DNA of 48,733 bases. Origin: Candidatus Binataceae bacterium (GTDB lineage: Bacteria > Desulfobacterota > Binatia > Binatales > Binataceae). The DNA is taken from positions 1 to 48,733 of the forward strand of contig DATGLK010000091.1 in NCBI GenBank assembly GCA_035294265.1, read 5' to 3'. Shown here one piece after another: positions 33,964-40,551 of the stretch. Position numbers and translations under genes: made by a program. Numbering within the stretch: the stretch's first letter is position 1; every line of letters begins with the position of its first letter. The notes below the pieces were generated by a model. It did not search any database. It was not told the origin of the DNA and worked only from the letters and a program-made list of their open reading frames with translations.

Positions 33964-34872
33964 TTACGCAGTTGCCCGGCGGGCATTAGCTCCGACCTCG
34001 CTACTACGCGCATGGCGCACCTCGCTGACGAAGCCGATTTTTTCCAGCAGACAGATCACCACATAGCCGCTGTCGGGTTGGCGCCAAGTTCGTCCGATCC
34101 GGGCCGAGGCTGGACGTTGGTGGTGATTGCGATGCCAGTTTTCGCCCTGAAAGAGGTGAACGAAAGTCAGCCAGGGCACATTGCGGCTGCGGTCTTCGCC
34201 GCGGGCAACGCCCGGCTGGCTGTGGCAAATGCTATTGACGAAACATTGGGCATGCAGAGTAAAAACCAGCCGAATCGCACCTAGCCAAAAAAAAGCGCAG
34301 AGCCCAAAATATAAACCGCCAAAGTAAGAAAGGGCGAGGATCAGGGGCTGGAGCGTTTGCCAAACACGATAGAAGGGGCGGTCGAGTTCGGGGCAAAAGC
34401 GGGTAACCGAAGGGGGAGCGCTCTGCCACAACCAACGCAGATGAGCCCACCAGAAACCGCGCCAGCTTGGGCTGGAGACATCCCGCTCGGTGTCGGAGTA
34501 GGCATGATGGGTCCGATGGCTGGCGACCCAGGTCAAGGGCGGCCCGGAGCCGTTGAAAACGGCGAAGAAGGTCAGCGCCACGCTTGCCACGGGGTGGATG
34601 CGCAAGGCGCGATGGGCCAAGCAGCGGTGATAGCACACCGTGGTGCCGATTCCCCCGATCCAAGCCAGCGCCAGGGTACCCAAGAGGATGCGCCAGCCCG
34701 GGAGCGGGAACATTATCAACCCGGCTACGGCAGTGAGGTGGATCAAGATGAACCAGGGTAGTACCGCGACGTCGTGGCGCGTGGTGCGCCACCAGGGCCA
34801 TTCCCACCCTGGCCGCGGGTGTCGGAGCGGGGGCGAGTTTTCAGCGGCGGGGGCGGTCGCGAAACGGCTCAT
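33964..34872 (-). CDS. membrane fatty acid desaturase (acyl-CoA/lipid delta-9 type)
   Basis: 302 residues with hydrophobic helices and the three histidine boxes of membrane desaturases: H82RCLAH87, H119RTHH123 and NWHRNHH near residue 250. These hold a di-iron centre that removes two hydrogens from a fatty acyl chain, usually at carbon 9. The first loop (GSGPPLTWVASHRTHHAYSD) is typical of bacterial stearoyl-CoA desaturase relatives. It is transcribed before, and on the same strand as, the soluble acyl-ACP desaturase gene, with 53 bases between them. Confidence 0.93.
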   Translation of the reverse strand: MSRFATAPAAENSPPLRHPRPGWEWPWWRTTRHDVAVLPWFILIHLTAVAGLIMFPLPGWRILLGTLALAWIGGIGTTVCYHRCLAHRALRIHPVASVALTFFAVFNGSGPPLTWVASHRTHHAYSDTERDVSSPSWRGFWWAHLRWLWQSAPPSVTRFCPELDRPFYRVWQTLQPLILALSYFGGLYFGLCAFFWLGAIRLVFTLHAQCFVNSICHSQPGVARGEDRSRNVPWLTFVHLFQGENWHRNHHQRPASARIGRTWRQPDSGYVVICLLEKIGFVSEVRHARSSEVGANARRATA

Positions 34873-35216
34873 CTTTCACCCTACCTGGTGACCCATCAAT
34901 TGCCAGAACGTTGCCACGATGGTGGGACAAAAGCACGCGGCCCAAAGCCGAGCCAACCGCGAAAATTTCACGAGGCCGGCGCGACGTGGAGGACTGTGAG
35001 CACAAAAGCAACCCCTACTACGCGCAGCTTAGCTGGTGATGGCACGCTGGTTGGCTCGATAAACCTAGCCAGTCTAGCCCGGAGAAGTCAGGCGTCTCAC
35101 CCGCTGCGTTAAGTTGGCGCCTAGCTTATGGTGGCCGGCTGGCGTGCGCAAGGGGAGGGGGCGATCGGCGGACATCGTGCGCCAGTGTTCCGGGCAAGAA
35201 CCAAAGCGGCAGAACT
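34873..35216. other. 344-base intergenic region
   Basis: I see no gene or convincing signal. It lies before the membrane desaturase (transcribed leftward) and after the end of the minus-strand RRM gene, so it should hold the desaturase promoter. Confidence 0.45.
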
Positions 35217-35498
35217 TCACGAAATGGTGGGCCGCGGCCGTCCTTTGCCGTTTTTGTGCGCCGGTTCGGGATCCAAGGTTATCTGCTGACCGTTGAGTTC
35301 GCTGTGGTTGAGGAGAGTGAACGCTACCATCACGTCGGCAGGTGCGGCCATCTCGACAAAACCGAAGCCGCGACACAAGCCGGTGTTGCGGTCGGTCACT
35401 GCCAGCGCTGCCACCACCTGGCCCGCACGCGCAAAGTGATCAGAGAGATCGCGGCTAGTGACCGAACTGGCAAGATTGCCTACATAAACTTTGGGCAC
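35217..35498 (-). CDS. single-RRM RNA-binding protein (first of divergent pair)
   Basis: 93 residues: one RNA recognition motif with RNP2 VYVGNL (4-9) and RNP1 CRGFGFVEM (about 43-51), followed by a short basic tail (HKNGKGRPRP). Such small bacterial RRM proteins bind RNA and are often induced by cold. It starts with GTG at 35498, with GAGGT 7 bases before it. It faces the second RRM gene across 253 bases. This copy has no glycine-rich tail, unlike its partner. Confidence 0.9.
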   Translation of the reverse strand: MPKVYVGNLASSVTSRDLSDHFARAGQVVAALAVTDRNTGLCRGFGFVEMAAPADVMVAFTLLNHSELNGQQITLDPEPAHKNGKGRPRPTIS

Positions 35499-35687
35499 TT
35501 GGTGACCTCACCCACGATATTATCACTATTTGACGCAAACCACCTATGTGCCGGATAGGGGACGGCAGGTCGCTCCGCAAGTGGGCGACAGGGATCCAGC
35601 GGTCGGATTTGTAGAAAAACCGTATCTTTGGTTAAACGAATGATATAAGCTAGCGACGTCAACGCTTGGATCGTTCCTTTCATAAAG

Positions 35688-35707
35688 ACCTGGGAATTAG
35701 CCCAGGT
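35688..35707 (+). other. leader hairpin of the second RRM gene
   Basis: ACCTGGG (35688-35694) and CCCAGGT (35701-35707) form a perfect 7-bp stem with a 6-base loop, 44 bases before the start of the RRM gene and upstream of its GGAGG. A TATAAG box at 35644-35649 could start a transcript carrying it. Small RRM genes elsewhere have regulated leaders; a control role here is inference. Confidence 0.4.
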
Positions 35708-35751
35708 TGGTCTGTTCGGAGCTACCCGGCCAAAACTCTCGGAGGGCAATC

Positions 35752-36087
35752 ATGCCCAGCAAACTGTACGTCGGCAATCTGGCCTACTCGGTCACGGGCA
35801 GCGACTTGGAAGCGCTGTTTTCGCAAGTGGGAGAGGTGCAAAGCGCCACTGTAATCACGGACAAGTTTTCAGGTCAGTCCAAAGGCTTCGGTTTTGTCGA
35901 AATGGCCAGCGCCGGTGACGCAGCCACGGCGATCCAGCGGTTCAATGACACTGAACTCAAAGGACGGAACATCAAGGTGAATGAAGCCAAACCGCGCGAG
36001 GCTGGCTTTGGCGGCGGGGATCGCGGCCGTAGCGGCGGGGGCGGCGGTGGAGGCGGCGGCGCCGGCCGCGGCCGCAACCGCTGGTAG
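35752..36087 (+). CDS. single-RRM RNA-binding protein with Gly-rich tail
   Basis: 111 residues: RRM with RNP2 LYVGNL and RNP1 KGFGFVEM, then a flexible tail of about 30 residues made of Gly, Arg and a few Asp (RGRSGGGG... ending GRGRNRW), as in cyanobacterial and proteobacterial cold-induced Rbp proteins. It likely acts as an RNA chaperone. The ATG at 35752 is set by GGAGG at 35741-35745; the open frame before it has no RRM likeness. A strong terminator follows six bases after the stop. Confidence 0.94.
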   Translation: MPSKLYVGNLAYSVTGSDLEALFSQVGEVQSATVITDKFSGQSKGFGFVEMASAGDAATAIQRFNDTELKGRNIKVNEAKPREAGFGGGDRGRSGGGGGGGGGAGRGRNRW

Positions 36088-36092
36088 AGATA

Positions 36093-36120
36093 AAAAAGGC
36101 GGGCCTGTGCCCGCCTTTTT
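36093..36120 (+). terminator. intrinsic terminator after the RRM gene
   Basis: AAAAA, then GGCGGGC (36098-36104), a four-base loop, GCCCGCC (36109-36115) and TTTTT. The A-run and T-run make it work on both strands. Confidence 0.95.
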
Positions 36121-36121
36121 A

Positions 36122-36154
36122 GCCTGAGCGGGGCGTCAGTGCACCCGCTCAGGC
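36122..36154. repeat. second hairpin directly after the terminator
   Basis: GCCTGAGCGGG (36122-36132) pairs perfectly over 11 bases with CCCGCTCAGGC (36144-36154), loop of 11, and no T-run. It lies between the terminator and the small gene at 36187, so it may be an operator or leader structure of that gene. Confidence 0.6.
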
Positions 36155-36186
36155 ATCAGTAATAGCAATCACACGACGAGGATTTT

Positions 36187-36357
36187 ATGGAGAAACGGCG
36201 TCGCGAACAGCTTCGCAAGCAAAAGCAAACGGACAAGGAACAGCGCCGGGTTCAGCGGGCTGTCCAGCGCCAGGCCAGGCGCGAGGCCGGCGGCCTCGAT
36301 GCCGACCTAGAAGGCATGGTTCCAGGGCCCCAGCCGGATCAAATCCTCCCAGACTAG
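36187..36357 (+). CDS. 56-aa charged protein downstream of RRM gene
   Basis: A short gene with a GAGGA ribosome site (36178-36182) five bases before ATG. The first 34 residues are almost all Lys, Arg, Gln and Glu (RRREQLRKQKQTDKEQRRVQ), probably one long charged helix; the end is DADLEGMVPGPQPDQ, a motif I associate with small proteins of unknown function in related bacteria. The strong bias toward helix formers plus the conserved-looking Pro tail supports it as real. Its position after the RRM gene suggests an RNA- or ribosome-linked role, not shown. Confidence 0.65.
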   Translation: MEKRRREQLRKQKQTDKEQRRVQRAVQRQARREAGGLDADLEGMVPGPQPDQILPD

Positions 36358-36360
36358 TCT

Positions 36361-36381
36361 CCCGTCACTACTAGTGACGGG
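36361..36381. terminator. perfect palindrome between convergent genes
   Basis: CCCGTCACTA and TAGTGACGGG are exact complements around one central base. It lies four bases after the small gene's stop and 67 bases beyond the stop of the channel gene on the other strand, so a two-way terminator is the likely role. There is no T-run. Confidence 0.5.
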
Positions 36382-36447
36382 TGCCATGCCTCGTTGTTTG
36401 TGGTACAGGTGTGTTCGGCGGCCCGTGTCCCGACCCGGCAGCCGCAG

Positions 36448-37491
36448 TCAGCTTAAGAACCACCAGAAGATCAACCCGTTGCAGCCCAGATAGCCCAGCG
36501 GGAGCAGTATCCTGCTGATACGGCGGATGCGCAGCCCGCCCGCGTCCTGGTGGCGGTTGGCGACGTGCACACAGGTTAGCTCGACCGCAGTAAAAAAGAC
36601 GAACACATAGCAGGTCAGGAAGAAGCCGTCGATTACGGTCAAATAAGGGACCTTGGGTAAGCTGAGCGTGATCGCGAAAGCAAACGCGATCACGGTCAGG
36701 ATGGTCGTTACCGAAATCTGCACCTGGACCGCGAGATCGCGATGGTCGACCCAGAAGACCGTCCACGATAGCAGCACCATTAGCAGCAAGGGCAGAAACA
36801 CCTTCCACACATAGAAACCATAGCGGCGCGCGACCGTGATATCGAAACGTACTTCCGCTATCTGAGCTCCCTTCAAAGGGACCATCCTGGTGTGAGCCTG
36901 GATGCTTTCGATATTCCATTCGGGTAGCGCTGAATACAGCTTCTGCTCGGCGGTAATCGAGGTCTGAGGGTCGTCGTCGTGAAAGACCACAATGGGTGCC
37001 TGGTCGATGAAGGGGTGCACGAACAGCGAGAGCGTCTGATGATCGAAAGGAAAACGACGCAGTCGGAATTCCGTGCTCAGGGCCGCGCTGTCGCGTTCGA
37101 TGTAGGTCACAAGTCCGGTGGGCGTGACCTGCAACACGCTGTCATAAATCTGGTGAGGCTGAACGGAGTTGACGAACTCGAAGCGCGGCTGCCAGACCGA
37201 ACCTTGAGCCAATAGGCGAACCTTTTCTCCCTGGTAGCGCGGTTTAAAGGCCAGCCGCTCGTCCTGCCATTGCGCAAACAAGTAGGCGATTAGCTTGAAA
37301 GTTCCGGCTACCTCATTGATGCTCGTGATATTCATCACGTGCATCGCGACTTCCACCGTAATAGGCCGGCCATCGGACCAGTCGGGAGGGCGCCGCAGGT
37401 CAACGGCAGAGGATTGAGCGAAAGCTCGCCCTTGGATTATCGCAAACCCCAACGCTATCAAAGCGATGGAGATCGGTCTGAGTTTTAACAC
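36448..37491 (-). CDS. prokaryotic pentameric ligand-gated ion channel (Cys-loop receptor homologue)
   Basis: 347 residues. After a signal peptide (IALIALGFAIIQGRAFA) comes a beta-rich extracellular domain (about 28-223) with W100 in GSVWQPRFEFVNSV and the Pro-loop RRFPFDHQTLSLFV (145-158), in which the Cys pair of animal receptors is missing as in GLIC and ELIC. Four membrane helices follow: M1 224-248 with the hallmark Pro (VFLPLLL), the pore helix M2 about 255-276, M3 283-305, M4 328-346. It should form a five-part channel in the inner membrane that opens on a ligand or protons. The start is GTG with only a weak ribosome site. No linked signalling gene is seen. Confidence 0.9.
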   Translation of the reverse strand: MLKLRPISIALIALGFAIIQGRAFAQSSAVDLRRPPDWSDGRPITVEVAMHVMNITSINEVAGTFKLIAYLFAQWQDERLAFKPRYQGEKVRLLAQGSVWQPRFEFVNSVQPHQIYDSVLQVTPTGLVTYIERDSAALSTEFRLRRFPFDHQTLSLFVHPFIDQAPIVVFHDDDPQTSITAEQKLYSALPEWNIESIQAHTRMVPLKGAQIAEVRFDITVARRYGFYVWKVFLPLLLMVLLSWTVFWVDHRDLAVQVQISVTTILTVIAFAFAITLSLPKVPYLTVIDGFFLTCYVFVFFTAVELTCVHVANRHQDAGGLRIRRISRILLPLGYLGCNGLIFWWFLS

Positions 37492-37746
37492 CAGTCACCC
37501 GCGAGCCGGTTTGGGCGCCGTTAGCCACGCCTATCTGCAAACACGTCGGTAGCGCGCAGCATACAGGCAAATGAGGCGCAATCAAAGCTGCTCAAGCTTA
37601 AGCGGAGCATCCAGGACAATTTGCCCGATGAGTCGGATGACTGCGCCGAGCCTATTAGGCAGGCTATTTGCCTTCACCGCAATTCCGTAACGCGTCGCGC
37701 GTGCAAATTCGAAGCGAAATTGCCAGGGCCGCGAAGCCAGCAGTGG

Positions 37747-37780
37747 CGGACGGGGCACGAGCCCTCCCGCACCCCGTCCG
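37747..37780 (-). terminator. hairpin after the dihydroxyphthalate decarboxylase-like gene
   Basis: CGGACGGGG (37747-37755) and CCCCGTCCG (37772-37780) form a 9-bp perfect stem with a 16-base loop, eight bases beyond the stop. No T-run follows. The remaining stretch up to 37491 shows no gene. Confidence 0.5.
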
Positions 37781-37788
37781 GTCCGAAA

Positions 37789-38757
37789 TCAAGTGTCCAA
37801 GGTGCCTTCGGCGAACACCTTGTCGTTGGGAATTGGAGCACTGATCAAGCCTTGTTGCAGGCAGTACTTGGCGTAGGTGTCGATCGTCCCCCGGTTGGCC
37901 TTGAAGCCGTACTTCCAAGGATCGCCCCACCGCTCGCGCTGTTCCTCGAAGCGCTCGCGCAAATAGACCACCGAGAAGCCGCCCCGTTCATTGAGGATAT
38001 CGGTAAAGGCCAACTCCTTGGCTTGCTCGAAGGCGTTGTAGAGTTTGCGGGCCAGGTCGGGATGGGCACGATGGAGTTTGCGGCTCAGAACCATGATGTG
38101 CACCGGAGTGAACAAGCCGGTCTCGCGATAGAGCTTCTCGTCTTCCTCCATGTAGTTGGGCCACAACCGCTTGACCTTGGGATGGCTGAGCAGTTCACCC
38201 AGCATCTTGGTGTCAGAGATGTCGCTGATAATGGCATCGACGTCGCCGTCGAAGAGGACCTGGGACATGCTCTTCTTGGGATCGAGATCGAAAGAGATGT
38301 CGGTCTTGTTGTCATGGATTGGGAAGAACTTGGGCATCGCTGCCCGCCAGTGCAGCTTGCGATGATCCACCCCGTAACGCTCTTCGAGCAAGCCCTGGTT
38401 CCAAGTCGTAAGGCCAGTGGGGTAGGAGCGCGTGCCGATGCGCTTGCCTTCCAAATCTTTGGGTGATTTGACCACGTCAGAGCGCACGAACACGTACTGA
38501 TAGCAGGGCTTGCGCTTGGAGAAGACCGGCAGGGCGGTGATCTCCCAGCCAGCATCGATGGCCGGGAGCAGGTAGCCGACGTTGAGGTCGACCAACCCAA
38601 AGTTGCCTTCGCGCAGGACCGGGTCGTCGTTGAACACCATTACATGGGCGGCGGGTACCGGCTTGAGCTTGACCCCCTCGATCTTCACGCGCCCTTCCAG
38701 CAGCGGCATCGTGATGTCGTAACGCATCATGGGAAATTCAAGTTCGAGATCTGCCAT
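37789..38757 (-). CDS. 4,5-dihydroxyphthalate decarboxylase-like protein (periplasmic-binding fold)
   Basis: 322 residues of the PBP2-type fold seen in Pht5-like decarboxylases and related substrate-binding proteins. Signs are DLEGKRIGTRSYPTGLTTWNQGLL (hinge-lobe turn typical of the fold), ALPVFSKRKPCYQYVFVRSD and SDISDTKMLG. There is no signal peptide, which favours a cytoplasmic enzyme over a transport protein. Enzymes of this type remove CO2 from phthalate-derived ring acids, which would fit the aromatic-degradation genes elsewhere in the window. The exact substrate is unknown and a non-catalytic binding role is possible. Confidence 0.78.
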   Translation of the reverse strand: MADLELEFPMMRYDITMPLLEGRVKIEGVKLKPVPAAHVMVFNDDPVLREGNFGLVDLNVGYLLPAIDAGWEITALPVFSKRKPCYQYVFVRSDVVKSPKDLEGKRIGTRSYPTGLTTWNQGLLEERYGVDHRKLHWRAAMPKFFPIHDNKTDISFDLDPKKSMSQVLFDGDVDAIISDISDTKMLGELLSHPKVKRLWPNYMEEDEKLYRETGLFTPVHIMVLSRKLHRAHPDLARKLYNAFEQAKELAFTDILNERGGFSVVYLRERFEEQRERWGDPWKYGFKANRGTIDTYAKYCLQQGLISAPIPNDKVFAEGTLDT

Positions 38758-38864
38758 CGGCGTCTCCTTCTATGCGAGCCTATCGTCGCGCCGGTTACTT
38801 TAGCGCCGCCGCCCGCGTTGCGCTACCGCGAGTTCGCGCCCCCGGCGGGCTGCTCTGCGGAAAG

Positions 38865-39245
38865 CTATTCGCCGCCCAGATGATGCTTGAGAAATCGCTT
38901 CAACTCGTCTGCGCGCAGCGGCTTGGTTAGATAAACGTCGAATCCGGCTCGAGAGGCGCTCTGGCGGTCGTCCTCGCAGCCGTAGCCGGTGAGCGCGATC
39001 AGCTTGATTTCACGGCCCCAACTCTGCGCCCGTACCTGCTGAGCGACCTTGTAGCCATTGAAGCCCGGCATCGAGACGTCGATGATCGCGGCGGCGGGTT
39101 GAAAGCAGGAAATTTCCTGCACCGCGGTCGGTCCGTCGCGGGCGGTACGAACTTGGTAGCCGAACAGTTCGAGCAAAATCTTCAACGTTTCCCGACCGTC
39201 GGGGTCGTCGTCGGCCACGACCAGCTTTTTGCCCCTCAGGGCCAT
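38865..39245 (-). CDS. stand-alone response-regulator receiver protein
   Basis: 126 residues, a complete CheY-like receiver with nothing after it: acidic triad D12-D13-D14, phospho-acceptor D56 (AAIIDVSMPG), T86 (IALTGYG) and K108 (LTKPL). All residues for phosphorylation are in place, unlike the degenerate receiver at 32.7 kb. It needs a partner kinase from elsewhere and would act through protein contact. The sequence is closest in style to receivers fused to or paired with hybrid histidine kinases. Confidence 0.93.
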   Translation of the reverse strand: MALRGKKLVVADDDPDGRETLKILLELFGYQVRTARDGPTAVQEISCFQPAAAIIDVSMPGFNGYKVAQQVRAQSWGREIKLIALTGYGCEDDRQSASRAGFDVYLTKPLRADELKRFLKHHLGGE

Positions 39246-39752
39246 CGATCACCTCCACGATCAAAGACCTGCTGCGTTCCCCGACCAGGGGGCTGGTGGT
39301 TATGGAACTAATTTTCTTTTTCCCAACCGGTCTTGGGATGTCGCGCTGAGGTTGTCACGCGCTTATGCGACTAGGCTAAGGGGACAGCTGCGGTATGGCA
39401 AGCAACAAGATCGAGTTTAGACCGCGTCGGTCGATCGCGCTGTCGAGTTAGATCGTCGGGCGTTGCTTTGCAGCAGCATCCGCAGCCGCCGGCAACCGCG
39501 AAACCGCGCCAGCCGTTGTCGAAATTGACTGTAAAAGTCGGCGCCACGCTCGCGCAGCCCGGCACCACTTGGCTTCAATAGCTTAGTTCAGGCTTGGTAA
39601 AGCCGCCCTCGGGGCCCCGCCACCCTTGTGCATGCGCAGATAGCTGAAGAAAGCTGCGAGCGGGGGTTTGGAGGCCGGTGCCAGCGCGCCTACCGCTAGA
39701 CACGCCTCGGCGCCGGGCGCCCGCAAAAGCTCATGGGATGCAAGCCGCTTAT
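39246..39752. other. 507-base region without a supported gene
   Basis: Only a short minus-strand frame (39371-39568, GTG start, 65 codons, Cys-rich middle) is open; it has no family likeness or ribosome site and I do not call it. The left part should hold the promoter of the receiver gene transcribed leftward. Confidence 0.5.
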
Positions 39753-40496
39753 TCAAATTAACGGATGACAGTTGGGGCAGGGGCTCAGCCCCGCCTTTCG
39801 GGCGGCTGGTGCGCCGCAGAAAATAAGCCATTGGGCCGGCGTGCGCCGAGCGCAGGAAGGCTCGCAGTAAAGGCCCCGCTCCGGATCGCCCCACACTGCG
39901 CCGAGCAGCCGGTCGTTGGCAGAGAGGGTGAAACCTTCGTGGCGCAAAAGAGCGCGCTTGATTTCAAGGCCTCCCGCATAGCCGGTCAAGCTGCCGTTGC
40001 TGCCGATTACGCGATGGCAGGGCAGGAAGATGGCAATCGGATTGGTATGCATCGCGTTGCCGGCCGCGCGAGGGGCCGCGGGCGACCCGGCTTGCGCCGC
40101 GAGATCGCGATAGGTCAACGCGGTACCCACGGGCAGTCCTTGAATAATCGCCAGCGCCCGGCGGTTGAATTTGCCCGCTATCAGGCGCCAATCGATTGGG
40201 AACTGAAGCTCGCCGCTACCATCGAAGTAAGCGCTCAGGACGGCTTGCAGCCTTGCGATATGGGCGCTGGCGGGTTGCAAGTCGAAATACTCGGCCAAGC
40301 GCGCGCGTGCGCGCGCCAGCGCCGGGTCGAAACTGCGATGGTACAGGTACTGGAGCATTGCCAACCCCTGTTCACCGACTACGGCCAACATCGGTCCCAC
40401 CGCCGTGCGCAGCTCGCCCAGCTCCGCCGGCACCCTGTGATAGGGGGGCGCCGAGGACTTAATCTTGGATTCATTCCAGGCCAGCGCTTGCGCCAT
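39753..40496 (-). CDS. methylated-DNA-cysteine methyltransferase with C-terminal Ada zinc domain
   Basis: 247 residues. The first 190 form an Ogt/MGMT protein: a ribonuclease-like lead domain, the winged helix (GLPVGTALTYRDLAA), and the active site LPC160HRVIGSNGSLTGYAGG, where C160 takes alkyl groups from O6-alkylguanine. The last 45 residues match the N-terminal Ada domain that repairs methylphosphotriesters: DPERGLYC211EPSC215ARRTP and AARKAGLSPC240PNC243HP, with all four zinc Cys. In Ada the zinc domain is at the N-terminus, before an AraC-type helix-turn-helix; here the order is reversed and the regulatory part is missing. It follows leuS on the same strand after 55 bases. Confidence 0.88.
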   Translation of the reverse strand: MAQALAWNESKIKSSAPPYHRVPAELGELRTAVGPMLAVVGEQGLAMLQYLYHRSFDPALARARARLAEYFDLQPASAHIARLQAVLSAYFDGSGELQFPIDWRLIAGKFNRRALAIIQGLPVGTALTYRDLAAQAGSPAAPRAAGNAMHTNPIAIFLPCHRVIGSNGSLTGYAGGLEIKRALLRHEGFTLSANDRLLGAVWGDPERGLYCEPSCARRTPAQWLIFCGAPAARKAGLSPCPNCHPLI

Positions 40497-40551
40497 TTAA
40501 CTTACCGTCCTGAGCGTTGGGCTGTAGCGCAGTGCCATAAGGGTGACACGA

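Noticed and set aside
37621-38466. Plus-strand open frame (281 codons) opposite the decarboxylase-like gene
   Set aside because: No family likeness, and it covers the hairpin and coding region of the supported minus-strand gene.
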